From Inia geoffrensis (taxonomy: Eukaryota; Chordata; Mammalia; Artiodactyla; Iniidae), in the NCBI GenBank assembly GCA_036417435.1, contig CM070909.1:5302597-5366596 (forward strand): 64,000 nt of DNA, written 5' to 3'. This document shows positions 53,526 through 64,000 of the stretch, in pieces (position 1 is the stretch's first letter; the number at the start of each line of letters is the position of its first letter). The notes below the pieces were generated by a model. That model searched no databases. It saw nothing but the letters and a program-made list of their open reading frames with translations, and had not been told where the DNA came from. Both the position numbers and the translations under genes were made by a program.

Positions 53526-54429
53526 AAGCACTTATGAAAATGCCTGTTACTTAATAAACACTCAATAAATGACAGCCGCGTTGACTACCATCGTCATGAC
53601 TATTAAAGGTCAAGCTTTCATAGTTGTCTCCAGTTTCGCCTCTTGACTTACTTTTAACTTCCAAACTCTAGTTCAGTGGTTTTCACACGGAGCTCCTGGG
53701 GAACACTGGCATCCTGGGCGCATCCCAGCTAAATGTTGAGGTTAGTCAAGACGTGTTTGTTTCCTGCACTCAGGCAGCCTCCCTCCATCTGCAGGAGACA
53801 GAAGGAAAGAGGTAATTGCAGTAGGTGGTGTGACACCGGCTACCAAGAAAAGGATGCAGAGGTGCTTCAGAGGCAGCTGACCCCGGCTTGCTGGGTCAAG
53901 AAAAGTGCTATTTAAATCTAAGAGCTGAAAGACGAGCTGATATCTCAGGATTCACCCCCAAAGTGTGGTTCCTATTTAAACGGTGGACTGACTGCTCCCA
54001 GAGTGTGAGAGGGGCTGGAAAGGGCTTAAACCTTGCTCTAGGGAGCAAAGATCTACTAAGTAGGTCTAGATCGATTGGCCTTGCTGTTTGCTCCCCCAGG
54101 CAGACAAGGGAGCCATGGGGATTTGAGTCTGGACCCTACGTGGTGTCCTGGTACGAAGCCAGTCACTTAAAAGAAATTTTGGCTACGTTGCCAACTGACC
54201 CTCAGTAGTTGTAGAACTGTTACGCTGGGCACCTTGGTTTCCTCATTTGCGGGACGAAAATGATATGCCCATACAGGGTTCCTGCAGGAATTAAGTGAAA
54301 GGCAGGAGGTCCAGTCCCAGGAACACAGCAGAGCAGAGGCAAGGGTTCACGGGTTCTGGTCTGTGCAGCAGCATCTGGGCCCGCGTGGGCTGGACCTCTG
54401 ACGCTGCAAGCATTTCTTCCGAAATGTAC
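53526..54429. other. Unassigned; MIR-like pieces near 54120-54310
   Basis: CACCTTGGTTTCCTCATTTG and CAGGAATTAAGTGAAAG suggest a diverged MIR in sense orientation. Otherwise nothing recognised before the CpG island. Confidence 0.4.
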
Positions 54430-55250
54430 TTGCAAAGACCACCCCCCAGCCCGGGCTGCGGAGCTGAGCGGCCGAAACAGCCAGATACGGGGCGGTCAGC
54501 TGGGGTCAGCCGGGGTCGCGAGTGGCTACTTCTGGAGCGAAGAGAAGGCGCGCTGTTTCCCGGGCCGGGGCAGCCCCTAACGGATGCTCTGAGGGCCCCA
54601 GAACAGACTCGGCCCAGTGCAGCCGCTGGCAAGGGCCCTGTGGAAACGAGAACACTCCTTACACGGAGGCTACCACGTAATCTACAGGACTGCATCCGGC
54701 CTTTCCCGCCCCACGCGCCACGAGAGACCGGCCGGCGCAGGGCCAGGAGGCCGCGCGCCGGCCGCCGCCGATTGGCTGCGAGGAGCCGGGCCGCCTTTGA
54801 TTGGCCGCAAGGAGGCCGGGCAGCCGCCAATTGGCTGCGAGGAGCCCTGGCCGTCGCCGATTGGCCGACAGGAAGCCGGGCCACCGCCGATTGGCTGCGA
54901 GGAGACCCGTTGAACCACTCCGCGGGCCCGGCCCAGCGAAAGCGAGGTCAGCTGACTGGGTTGAGCCCGCGGAGAGGAAGCCGAGGTCTGGCGCTGGGCG
55001 GGTGGTGGGTTTGGCCTTGAGCTTTTGTTACGTGGCTGTATTGCTTCCTTCCCCAGCAGAAGGCCGAGGCCAGCCCTCGCCCTTTTCTGAAGCAAAACAC
55101 CCCCTCCCCACCCCGTGGCTCCGGCCCGAGGGCAGAGGGGCCTCTTCCCGCCGCGCCTCGCGGAGCGGACGCGCTGCCCGTGGGCGGGGCCTACGGGGCT
55201 ATTTCGGTTCCTTCTCTGCCCCGAGTCTTTGGCTTCCTGCTGAGTTTCCC
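54430..55250. promoter_or_regulatory. CpG island, probable promoter region
   Basis: This is the only long stretch of the window with dense CpG (for example GGCCGCGCGCCGGCCGCCGC at 54749-54768, CGCGGGCCCGGCCCAGCGAA at 54921-54940, and CGGAGCGGACGCGC near 55161-55174). It holds five CCAAT boxes at 54771-54894 and the palindromic E-box-containing GTCAGCTGAC at 54947-54956. No TATA box is seen near the array. This is typical of a dispersed-start mammalian promoter. Transcription direction cannot be fixed: the region could be bidirectional. Open frames of up to 241 codons (plus) and 197 codons (minus) cross it, as expected where stop codons are rare. Confidence 0.8.
54765..54912 (-). promoter_or_regulatory. 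Five reverse CCAAT boxes in a 30-bp tandem repeat (NF-Y-type array)
   Basis: ATTGG starts at 54771, 54800, 54830, 54860 and 54890, spacings 29, 30, 30 and 30 bp. The surrounding unit is a diverged tandem repeat around GATTGGCTGCGAGGAGCC. The third box is the palindrome CCAATTGG (54827-54834). NF-Y is the usual factor for CCAAT flanked this way. Spacing near three helical turns would put all boxes on one face of the DNA. Flanking units differ while ATTGG is intact in all five, which suggests retention of the boxes. Confidence 0.85.
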
Positions 55251-55289
55251 TGCGCTTCCCTTAGGCCATTAGTGACCCCAGACACCACT

Positions 55290-55470
55290 TTCTGAGCACT
55301 TACTTTACGTCAAGCAGGCCCCCTGCGTATATTTCTTTGCCTGATTTTTCAGGGCAACAGTGCGGCAATCATTAACCCCCACTTACAAAAGAGAAAACAT
55401 GCAGTTCAGAGAACTTAATTTGCTGAATGTCACAGTTAAGAAGTGGTTCCGCTGGGATTCTCCTCCTCGC
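55290..55470 (-). mobile_element. MIR SINE, antisense
   Basis: TCTGAGCACTTACTTTACGT, AACCCCCACTTACAAAAGAG, GAACTTAATTTGCTGAATGT and TCACAGTTAAGAAGTGGTTC in antisense MIR order. It lies just outside the CpG island. Confidence 0.8.
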
Positions 55471-56109
55471 TGTCTGTGCACTTTACCCCTGCCTGCCCTC
55501 CCTCCGGGTGAGGCCATGCCAGGACCATGCCGAAGAATGGTTGTGGTCAGCCCCATTCTGCCCTGGAGTCACATTTGGGGGGCCAGGCTAGGAAATAACC
55601 CAGCTCTAGGGAATTGTTAGAAAAGATTTCCCCTAGAGCCTGTTTCTTTAGCACAGGGAGCTAATCAAAGCTTGCGATCTGGAATTCTTTCCTGGCTTCC
55701 TGTGAGAAGCACCCAGGCTTGGGGCACATTCCGCCTCCCATCCTCATGCCCCTTCCCGCCCCTTGACCCTGCAGAGAACGAACAAGGCACCGCATTTGTC
55801 CAAAGCCTCTCCAATGGGAACTCATCAGCAGATCAAGCATAAACATCATGAACCTAGAGAAGGGGAAAGTAAGGCACGGGGCGCTTCTGGGCAGTCCCCC
55901 TCCAGTGGGCAGAGTGCTTGAGAAGGACAAGTCTCCCAGGTCCTCTCCCACTTGTCCCCACGGAGTAGACACATCCCACACCCCCAGGAAAACCTCTTCT
56001 CAGTGAGAGGGCAGGACTGTGTGAGGAAGTGTAAGTGACAGCTTTGAAAATCAGACACATTGTACACGTGGAAGACAGGGCTTTTGTTCTGATGAGACAT
56101 CAGTAAGGC
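55471..56109. other. Unassigned sequence
   Basis: No exon or named repeat recognised between the CpG island flank and the possible 3' UTR. Confidence 0.35.
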
Positions 56110-57430
56110 CATGGCTGGCTTTTATTATTTATTATTAAAAAAGTACAAGCCAATCGCCAAGTAATTCCACCTTGTAAACATAACTACATAAGAGAAAAGC
56201 CTGAAAACCGCCTGGAGGACCCATGCCTTAAGATCCCTCGACAAAGGGGATGCAGACAATTTATGAAGGTCACTTCTTACCCCATCTCCAACCTACAGCC
56301 CTCCATTCACCTGGTACAGAAGGTGGGAGATGTCTGCGGTAATACAGCCACAGAGGGGTGGGGTGGGAATGATTCTCCTTCTACATGTGAGTAAACACAA
56401 TATGAACAGAACAATGAACACTTTTAAATACGGTTAAAAGGGGAGGAGGAACAAGTTACCTCACCTGAGATGAATTGATGACTGTAGTTGAAGGCCCTGG
56501 AGCCAGGGAGGGGAAGCAGCCCACAGTGCCGTGGCTCCAGGTATACTGTATTTTTAAAAACTACGCGTTATCAGGTGGCTAGCCCTTATAGTTAACCTTT
56601 TTTAAAGCTCCAGTTTCCACATTTGTAAAGTACGGACTTCGGATAAGATGGTTCCTAAGCTGCCCCCAACGTGGAAACTCCTGATTCTGCAGTGTCCAGA
56701 TATTTTCATTAAATGACGCTCACCTCCTCCATCTCAACAACGTGTTAATCATCTGACTAACTGTTCAGCTTCCCTGCTTTATGAGATCATCCGTGCCGGT
56801 TCCAAGTGCATCTGGCTGCCACAGAGCAAACATTCCATGTGTGAGCTGGGGGTACATGTTGTTGGGATGTTAGGTCTGGCAAACTTGAGGCGTGCTGGTT
56901 TAACCTGAAACAGCACGAAACACAACATGCAGTCCCCAACAGGCTACTGGGGGGCCTGGGCCTGGGGCAGAGCCTCCCGATTCACTTTCAGGTAGCACTG
57001 GTTGTCATGCCTCGGGGCTTGGAGGCGCCAAGAGCCTTCGCCTACCAACGATCCTCAAACAGTTATCAGGCCTACCCTTCCTTCCGTCAGGTGGGGGCCA
57101 TTACACCCCTAACCATCAGCCTTGTCTGCTAAGTCGAGGTTCTACTTAATAGGACCCACAGTTGGGACTAAAATCGTCCTCAGGAGGCGCTTGCCGGAGA
57201 ATCTATGTATATCCCATGACTACACACAATCATGGCAAATGGTCATGATCTCAGTAACAACCCACACATAGTTTCCAGAAGGCATCAGTAGCTCCTTATA
57301 GGTATACCTCAAACCTTCAAATCCACAGATAAAGCCATAGGTTAGGGTGGGACACAGGATTCTTTTTTCTTCTCAGTTAATTGTCACACCACGTTCTGAG
57401 TGCCGTCACTGAGGGAAGGAAGAGAAGGGG
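56110..57430 (-). other. Possible 3' UTR or conserved non-coding block, minus strand
   Basis: About 1.3 kb with no repeat that I can recognise, which is rare here, and no open frame of useful length. Read on the minus strand it ends near 56115 with ACTTTTTTAATAATAAATAA then TAAAAGCC, which contains AATAAA-type poly(A) signals. A terminal exon of a minus-strand gene would look like this. No coding end or splice acceptor was located, so this is inference. Confidence 0.3.
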
Positions 57431-57464
57431 TGGGAAAGGGCACAGGTTTCAACACCTTCAGCAC

Positions 57465-57700
57465 AGTGGTTAAGAAAACAGGCTCTGGAGCTAGACTGCT
57501 TGGGCTTGAATCCTGGGTCTTCACTTTTCTCGCTGTGCTGTCTAACCAAAGGCGAATTACTTAACCTCTCTGTGCCTCAGTTGCGTACAGGACTATTATG
57601 AGGGTGAAATGAATTAACTGATGTAAAGCACCAAGAGCAATGCATGCCCCATATAAGTGCTCTATGAGTGTGACTATTATCATGGCGAGTCTGTGCTAAC
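57465..57700 (+). mobile_element. MIR SINE, near full length
   Basis: CAGTGGTTAAGAAAACAGGC, TCTGGAGCTAGACTGCTTGG, TTACTTAACCTCTCTGTGCC, TGTAAAGCACCAAGAGCAAT and TAAGTGCTCTATGAGTG. One of the best-preserved MIR copies in the window. Confidence 0.92.
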
Positions 57701-59354
57701 TGCCTTCCATGTTATTATTTATTTAACATTATCAACAATTCCTTCTGAAAAGGAAAATACAGGGAGTTACTGAGTTCTACACTAGTTATAACAATGTCTG
57801 TGACTGGGGGGATGTATAAGAAAGGAAATAAACATGTTTGGACCAAGGCCTTGTTTCTTCTATTAGTCCTTTCTACATAAAGGGTTTCATACTATGCCTG
57901 ATTATGCTTTTTTGACACAGTAATATGAATTGGAAATCTTTCCATGTCAGAACATGTAGATCCACCTCGTTCTCTTTAACTGCTGTGCAGTATTACATAA
58001 TATGGATATAAATAGACGCTTTACCCATTCCCATGTATTTCTTGTGCACCTAATGTTTTCTGTGTCCATACAGGATGAGGAAGGGAGCATAGGTGGCAAA
58101 GCAGCATACAGCATGTTCCCCAAGTGGCTCGTAATTTTGTGGGGGGATTCAGGACTTAGATTAAATAATCAGAGACAAGTACAAGACCGTATGTAATAAA
58201 GTATCAAATTGAATTTGTGTCCATGCTACTGATTTAATAGGAATAACAACAGATTGTAACCGTGGAGCTGAGGGCCTGCCTCCTGGAAGCCCTGGCTGGG
58301 ATACAGAGGAAATTTACCCATTAATTCTTCCAGCCTCATTGAAAAATTACTCAAGACAGGAAGCACCAGCCTGCACCCACTTAACAACAGTGCGACACAG
58401 CAGCACTGCTGTCCCAGCTGGAGGTGAAATGCTGCAGGCCTGGTGTCTCCTGCAGCTGGCTACGGGTGGGCAGCCCCTTCCTGCTAACGCGCTGCAGGGG
58501 CTCAACCTCCCCTCCACCTTCCGACGAGGGCTTGTGCTGCTCTCCCTGAATCCCAGGTGGTGCAGACCCCTCCAGGCACAGCAGCTCTGTTCCAGGAGCC
58601 AGAATGAGAACTCCCTTCTTTGAGGTCCTCAGTCCTCCATTTGGCTCTGCTTCCTTCGGAAGAATTCACTGGGTCATGAGAGCAGTTGCCCCATAGGCCC
58701 GGCTGGGGACATTCTGTGCGTAGGTACTCAGAAGCATTTGCTGAGGCTGTCTTTCTTTTACCCCAGCCCTGGGCACGAGGCACTACCTAAATCAGTAACA
58801 CTTGGCTGCCTCAGAGAATTAGGTGGTGTCAAAGCCCACACTTGACATTCCTTCCGTGAGGCCCTACCCAGTGGCATTTTCATACCTTAGTGGGGGTAAA
58901 CCTTTCAGCCTCATTCTTGACCACTTATGCTTCCACACATGTCTCTGTATGGACAAAGTCAACAGTCAATGAACAGAAAAATATTTACTAGGTACTTCCT
59001 ATGGATTTAGCTTCATACAAAGCATGGGGTTAGGGATTTGGGGGGAGGGAGGGTTATAGGAAAATAGAGACAGGGTCCTGCCTTAGGGGCTTAATATCTT
59101 GATACACAGAGGAACGCAACACAGTAGGTGCCCAAGTGGTCACAACTGGTGGCGTGGGAGAGCAGAGAAGCAACCTGGAAGGGAGTGGAGGGCCCCTACC
59201 AAGACGCTCTTGACAGAATCATCTATTCTCACCTCCCAAAGCATCCACGTCAGCATCTCTGGGGAGTGAGTTCAGTAGGACAGGATGACCCAGTACAGCA
59301 AACAGATCCAAGTCTGGTCACAGGGTCACAGAAAGTCAGTGTTTCCCTGGTCAT
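57701..59354. other. Unassigned; old repeat traces
   Basis: 57880-58050 (GGAAATCTTTCCATGTCAGA, ACTGCTGTGCAGTATTACAT) looks like an old antisense LINE piece. 58970-59110 resembles the ancient repeat at 5335. 58200-58950 shows nothing recognisable; its open frames lack domains. Confidence 0.4.
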
Positions 59355-60487
59355 TTGAATGACTACCCCACTTTTTCCTCTAATTTTGAATTTTCCGATA
59401 CAGAAAAGTGGAAAGGCTTGTGCAATGAATATTCTTAAACCCTTCACCTACATTCATCAATGCTCTCACATTTACTTTCTCTCTTTCTATAGCTACACAT
59501 TTCCCCCTCATTTGGAAGTAAGTTGCAGATACCATCCCTAAATACTTCAGCACAGATCTTCTAAAAAAAAAAGTATTCTCCTGCATAGCCCCAATATCAC
59601 GTTACTCTGAAGAAACTGAACACTGATACACAGTTCACAGTCACTTTTCCCAATTGTCCGTACAATGCCCTCTATAGCTTTTCTCCTTTTTTAAAAAAAA
59701 TTGAAATAGAATCAAGGATTAGTCATCGCATTTGGGTGCCTTGTTTCTCAAGTCTCTTTTACTCTGTAACAGGACCCTACTCCCCTTTTTCTTCCCTTGC
59801 ATCATCTTGACATTTTTGAGGAGTGCAGGTCAGTCATTTTGGAGAATGACCCACAATCTGGATTTGTCTGTTTTCTCGTGACTGAAAGTAGGTTCTATTT
59901 CTTCTTCTTAAAATTACGGTGGTGAAACATCTGTACCACAAAATTTACCATTTTAACCATGCTAAGTGTCAATTCAGTGGCAATAAGTACATTCATAATA
60001 TGGTGCAACCATCACCACTATCCATTTCCAGAATGTTTTCATCATCTCAAGCAGAAATTCCATACCCATGAAACACTAACTCCCCATATCGTGAACCCCC
60101 AGCTCCTGGCAACCATTCTTCTAATACCTTCCGTGTCTATGAATTTGCCTATTCTAGGTACCTCATATAAGTAGAATCATATGATATTTGTCCTTTTGTG
60201 ATTGACATTTAACTTAGCATAATGTTTTCGAGGTTCATCCCTGTTGTAGCATGGGTCAGAATTTCCCTCCTTTTTAAGGCTGAATAATATTCCATTGTAT
60301 GTACCACATTTTGTTTATCCACTCATCTGTGGACAGACAACTTGGGTTGTCTCCAACCTTTGACTACTGTGTATACTGTTGATATGAACAGTGGGGCACA
60401 AGTATCTGAGTCCCTGCTTTCACTCCTTTGGGGTAAATACCTGGGAGTGGAACTGGTGGATCATATGGTGACTATGTTTATCTTTTT

Positions 60488-60755
60488 TTTTTGGCTGTGT
60501 TGGGTCTTCGTTTCTGTGCGTGGGCTTTCTCTAGTTGAGGTGAGTGGGGGCCACTCTTCATCGCGGTGCTCAGGCCTCTCACTGTCGAGGCCTCTCTTGT
60601 TGCCGAGCACAAGCTCCAGACGCGCAGGCTCAGTAGTTGTGGCTCACGGGCCTAGTTGCTCTATGGCATGTGGGATCTTCCCAGACCAGGGCTCGAACCC
60701 GTGTCCCCTGCATTGGCAGGTGGATTCTCAACCACTGCACCACCAGGGAAGCCCC
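60488..60755 (-). mobile_element. CHR-type SINE nested in L1, antisense
   Basis: TTTGGCTGTGTTGGGTCTTC, GGGCTTTCTCTAGTTGAGG, CTCGAACCCGTGTCCCCTGC and CACCAGGGAAGCCCC. Shorter than other long forms because some middle segments are missing. The target duplication TGTTTATCTTTTT is at 60475-60487 and 60756-60768. Confidence 0.94.
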
Positions 60756-61047
60756 TGTTTATCTTTTTGAGGAATGGCCTGACTGTTTTCCACAGTGGCT
60801 GCATCATTTTACATTCTCACCAGCTTCTGAATCTCATGAGGCGTCCAATTTCTCCATATCCTTGCCAACCCTTTTCTTTTTTTTGTATTTATTTATTTTT
60901 CATAATAGTCATCCTAATGGTAAGAGGTAGTATCTCATTGAGGTTTTGATTCGCATCTCCTTAATGACTAATAATGTTGAGTGTCTTTTTATGTGCTTAT
61001 TGACCATTTGTATATCTTATTTGGAGAAATGTCTACTCAAGTCATTT

Positions 61048-61051
<4 letters not shown>

Positions 61052-61080
<29 letters not shown>

Positions 61081-61273
61081 CTGGTACGCGGGCCTCTCAC
61101 TGTTGTGGCCTCTCTCATCACGGAGCACAGGCTCCAGATGCGCAGGCTCAGCGGCCATGGCTCACGGGCCCAGCCGCTCCGCGGCATGTGGGATCTTCCC
61201 GGACCGGGGCACGAACCCGCGTCCCCTGCATTGGCAGGTGGACTCTCAACCACTGTGCCATCAGGGAAGCCCC
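61052..61273 (-). mobile_element. CHR-type SINE, short form, nested in L1, antisense
   Basis: A long T-run, GGTACGCGGGCCTCTCACTG, CAGCGGCCATGGCTCACGGG, CACGAACCCGCGTCCCCTGC and CATCAGGGAAGCCCC. ATTTATCC flanks it near 61044-61051 and 61275-61282. Confidence 0.93.
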
Positions 61274-62179
61274 TATTTATCCATTTTTTAATCGGGTTGT
61301 TTGTTTTTCTTTAAGTTATAGAAGTTCTTTTCATATTCTGGGTGTTAATCCCTTATCAGACATATAATTTGTGAATATTTTCCTCCCTTTCTGTGGGTCA
61401 TATTTTCGCTCTCTTCATAGTGTCCTTTAACGCACAAAAGTTTTTAATTTTGATGAACTCGAAATTACCTATTTTTCTTTTGTTTGTGCTTTTGGTGTCT
61501 TATCTTAGAAATCATTGCCTCATCCAGTGTCACAAAGATTTTCCTCTATGTTTTCTTCTAAGAGTTCTATAGTTTTAGCTCTTAAGTTTAGGTCTTTGAT
61601 CCATTCTGAGCTAATGTTTGTCTATGGTGGAAGGTAAGGGTCCAATTTCATTCTTTTGCATGTGGGAATATCCAGTTTTTCCCGTTTGCTGAAAAGACTG
61701 CCCTTTGCCCCATTGAATGGTCTTGGCACCTTTGTCAGAAATCAGTTATTTCTGGGTTCTCTACTCCATTGGTCTGTATGCCTGCTCTGTTCCATTTTAA
61801 GACGTATATGGCTTCTTCCAACCTCCTCCTAATACTTGTATCCACTCCCTCAAAGAGAAGGAGAATGAGGAGGAAAAGTCTTAACCACAAAGGAATTTAA
61901 TGTCATGGGGCCCTGGATCTGGATTTGAAAGGCAGGACAAGCACAACCTTCTTGAGGTGCCCAGTTTTCAGATAAGCATTCAAATTGTTGGTGTTGAGCA
62001 AGCTGTTTATTCTATCTGAATCCATCCACTTACTAAGGCACAAACACTCTCTACATTTTTTCCCCTGTTACCAAACTTAGAGGACTCAAATATGCTTCAA
62101 GCCATGTTGTTTTGAAATCCTACACAATGCGAATGAGATTGATGTCGTATGTGTGTTTAGCTTTTAACTCACAGAAGGA

Positions 62180-62740
62180 GGTTTGCAATTAAACAACAGT
62201 TACTTATTGAGTACACTTTATGTGGGGCACTGTAACATAAAGTTCACATTCATGGTGGCTTACAGTGTAGTTGGAGAGACAAAGTATGTATATACATATG
62301 TGTGGCTTGATGAGTACTTGGAGAGGGGAGAGGTGAAAACTGAAGTAGTTGTGGCAAAATCTCCAAAGGTGGGATCTTCAGGGGATTGTTAAAGAGGAAG
62401 AGTATATTAAGATTCAGGGTTGAAACTGAAGAACACTGGGTATTGAAACACAAAGGCAGGAATGAGTAAGCTCTCTGGGGACAGTGAGAAGGGCAGCCCG
62501 ACTAGATTAGCAGATGTGTGTGGGAGAGCACGAGTGGGTGGGTGGGGTGCTGCTAAATTATGTAGGATTTTAAATAACCGGGCAAAGGAATGTGCACCTG
62601 ATTGACTACACAGTAGGTCACCCTTAAAAGTTCTTAAATGATGTGATTAATTTTCTGAATGGAGGAGTGGGGTCCTATTTTAGGTAGGTTGGTCCAGGAG
62701 GGGATGTGGGATAGATTATCGGAGAAGAGGAATTGATTCA
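62180..62740 (+). repeat. Ancient interspersed repeat fragment
   Basis: ACTTATTGAGTACACTTTAT, GTGGCTTACAGTGTAGTTGG, AATTATGTAGGATTTTAAAT and AGTTCTTAAATGATGTGATT follow the same long ancient repeat pattern as 5335-6930. No coding capacity. Confidence 0.55.
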
Positions 62741-64000
62741 TTTCTCATTAGGGCTTCCCTGGAAAGAAAAGTAGTAGCTCTCTGCCCCAAGTCCAACTCC
62801 AGACTGAGGTGTACTGACAACCCTTCTTACTGAAATCTGCTGTTAGAAAACACACTGGATCTAAGATCCTATGGGATCTTACCCACATTCAACCCAGCCC
62901 ACTAACCTTTTGTGGCATAAAATTTCCACTGCCGGTTCTGTTTTGCTTTGGCACCCTCCCCAGACTGCCTCATCATGGTGCCATGCTTCCAAAGCTTCCA
63001 AGCTACAGGCAGGGCTGCAATTTTAGTTTCTTCATTTTTACAAAAGGTCAAGTTTTCTAAAGCGATTAGTGGGTCAGCTGGAATTTGTCTGTGTTGAGAA
63101 GGTGCAGGAAAACTGGGGGACACTGCAGCCGACTTTTAGAGCCTTCTCGCCGTTTCTCCCCCCTCCTCCCAGCTCCCTGCCCGAGATGCTGAGCCTCATC
63201 AGGACCTGGTATTCCTCTTCACTCAGTGCTTTCCCCCCACAGCTGAAAACGGCCTGTGACACACACAAGGGATTCAAGCCACTCAGTCCCAGACAGGAAT
63301 GTTGAGCCTTTTTGCCAGGTGACATTCTGGGGGTCGCAGGAAAACAGAAGCTAAGCAGGAAGTGTCCTGTGGGCTAGAATCATAGAGATGCAAGGACACC
63401 AGTGAACGTTCTGGAGCGCAGCGCTGGACGATGCCGTGGGAACCATCAGGCTGGCATCCCCTGTGGTCAGAGGCTATAGCTGCATTTTTACCCTCCCCTC
63501 CCTGACTGAACGAACACTCCCGGCTCTGGCATCTCCTCGGATGGCTACCGTGTTTGGTTTTCAACCAGGACAAACAAAGAGAAGGGGTTTGTTTTGCTGT
63601 CTGCTTTTGCTGAATGGAATCTCTGATTCTATTTACCAGTCACGCCTCAGACACCCTGGGGCTGGTTAGGACTTGAAACCCTGAGCACACTGGACTCCTA
63701 GCTTTACTGAATCCTTTTCCATATCCTGGGTCTGGTACAAACTTCATCCTTCCCCTTCACCCCCAACATCCCTTCAATCTGTGGGTGATTCTGCAGCCAA
63801 TTCCTGGCTAATATTTCACCCACAAATTACTATTTCAGCTGAACTTCCCCAAACCTGAGCATCCTTACCAGATACTTTGGGCTTCCTCACAATGTAGTTA
63901 CCTTCAAATCTGCGTGCCTTTCTGATATAATTCTGAAGTGGTGAAAAATCTCTAATTTTAAAGGGCACACAATAAACTCAGCCCCCTAAGGGGTGTTGCA
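62741..64000. other. Unassigned sequence to the end of the window
   Basis: About 1.26 kb without a named repeat or an exon I can support. Overlapping open frames on both strands (63069-63325, 63283-63573, 63436-63669) have no domain. Confidence 0.4.

Larger units (their letters stand above)
59355..61800 (-). mobile_element. L1M-type 3' region, antisense, carrying two SINEs
   Basis: From CATTTGGAAGTAAGTTGCAG and AAATACTTCAGCACAGATCT through AAATTTACCATTTTAACCAT, CCTCATATAAGTAGAATCAT, TTTTTAAGGCTGAATAATAT (60271), TGGATCATATGGTGACTATG and ATTTTCCTCCCTTTCTGTGG to CCATTGGTCTGTATGCCTGC. It is the unexpanded relative of the L1 at 15.9-18.6 kb and holds the 71-bp array's parent segment once. No intact frame remains. 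Confidence 0.88.

Noticed and set aside
54295..55020. Open frame of 241 codons (plus) and its 197-codon partner (minus) across the CpG island as proteins
   Set aside because: GC-rich DNA has few stops, and the 30-bp repeat keeps frames open on both strands. The predicted residues are arginine/proline-rich with no family resemblance.
62751..62762. GGGCTTCCCTGG as a SINE start
   Set aside because: Only twelve bases match and the following sequence is not SINE.

Overview
This is mammalian nuclear DNA, most likely from a cetacean and probably a toothed whale. The main evidence is about seventeen copies of the CHR-type tRNA-derived SINE. They occur as a long form of about 310-380 bp and a short form of about 210 bp (start GGCTTCCCTGGTGG, end GAGAGGCCCGCGTAC plus poly-A); the short form is, to my knowledge, typical of cetaceans. 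L1 3' ends of the cetartiodactyl type and old shared mammalian repeats (L2, MIR, MER5A-like hAT elements, MLT1-type LTRs) fit this. There is no operon structure, and I recognise no intact protein-coding gene, tRNA, rRNA or CRISPR array. Nearly all open frames are chance frames or lie inside SINE and L1 copies.

Layout: 1-6.9 kb is SINEs, an old antisense L1 split by an MLT1 LTR and a SINE, an L2, and a long ancient repeat. 6.9-9.6 kb is mostly unassigned but holds a 34-bp SINE shard between 8-bp direct repeats. 10.2-15 kb holds two sense L1 fragments, one split by an LTR-like insert. 15.9-18.6 kb is an antisense L1 in which one 71-bp segment has become a 31-copy, almost perfectly uniform tandem array. 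19-31.9 kb is a stack of nested insertions (SINE in L1, L1 in MER5A, SINE in SINE, L1 in L1). 32-47 kb is mostly unassigned or anciently repetitive, with a 70-bp templated insertion at 37.7 kb. 49.35 kb carries a perfect 41-bp-arm inverted repeat. 54.4-55.25 kb is the only strong CpG island and contains five CCAAT boxes (reverse orientation) at 29-30 bp spacing, the best gene-regulatory signal here. 56.1-57.4 kb, free of recognisable repeats and ending in a minus-strand poly(A) signal cluster, could be a 3' UTR. 59.4-61.8 kb is another antisense L1 with two SINEs, and the rest is mostly old repeat or unassigned.

The window therefore looks intergenic or intronic, with one promoter near 54.9 kb whose gene cannot be named from sequence alone. 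The unusual content is structural: a young L1-derived minisatellite, a helically phased NF-Y-type promoter array, a long foldback, and two small templated insertions that share 8-bp target duplications. Repeat family names come from memory of consensus sequences, not from a database search; many boundaries are approximate, and those with target-site duplications are the firmest.
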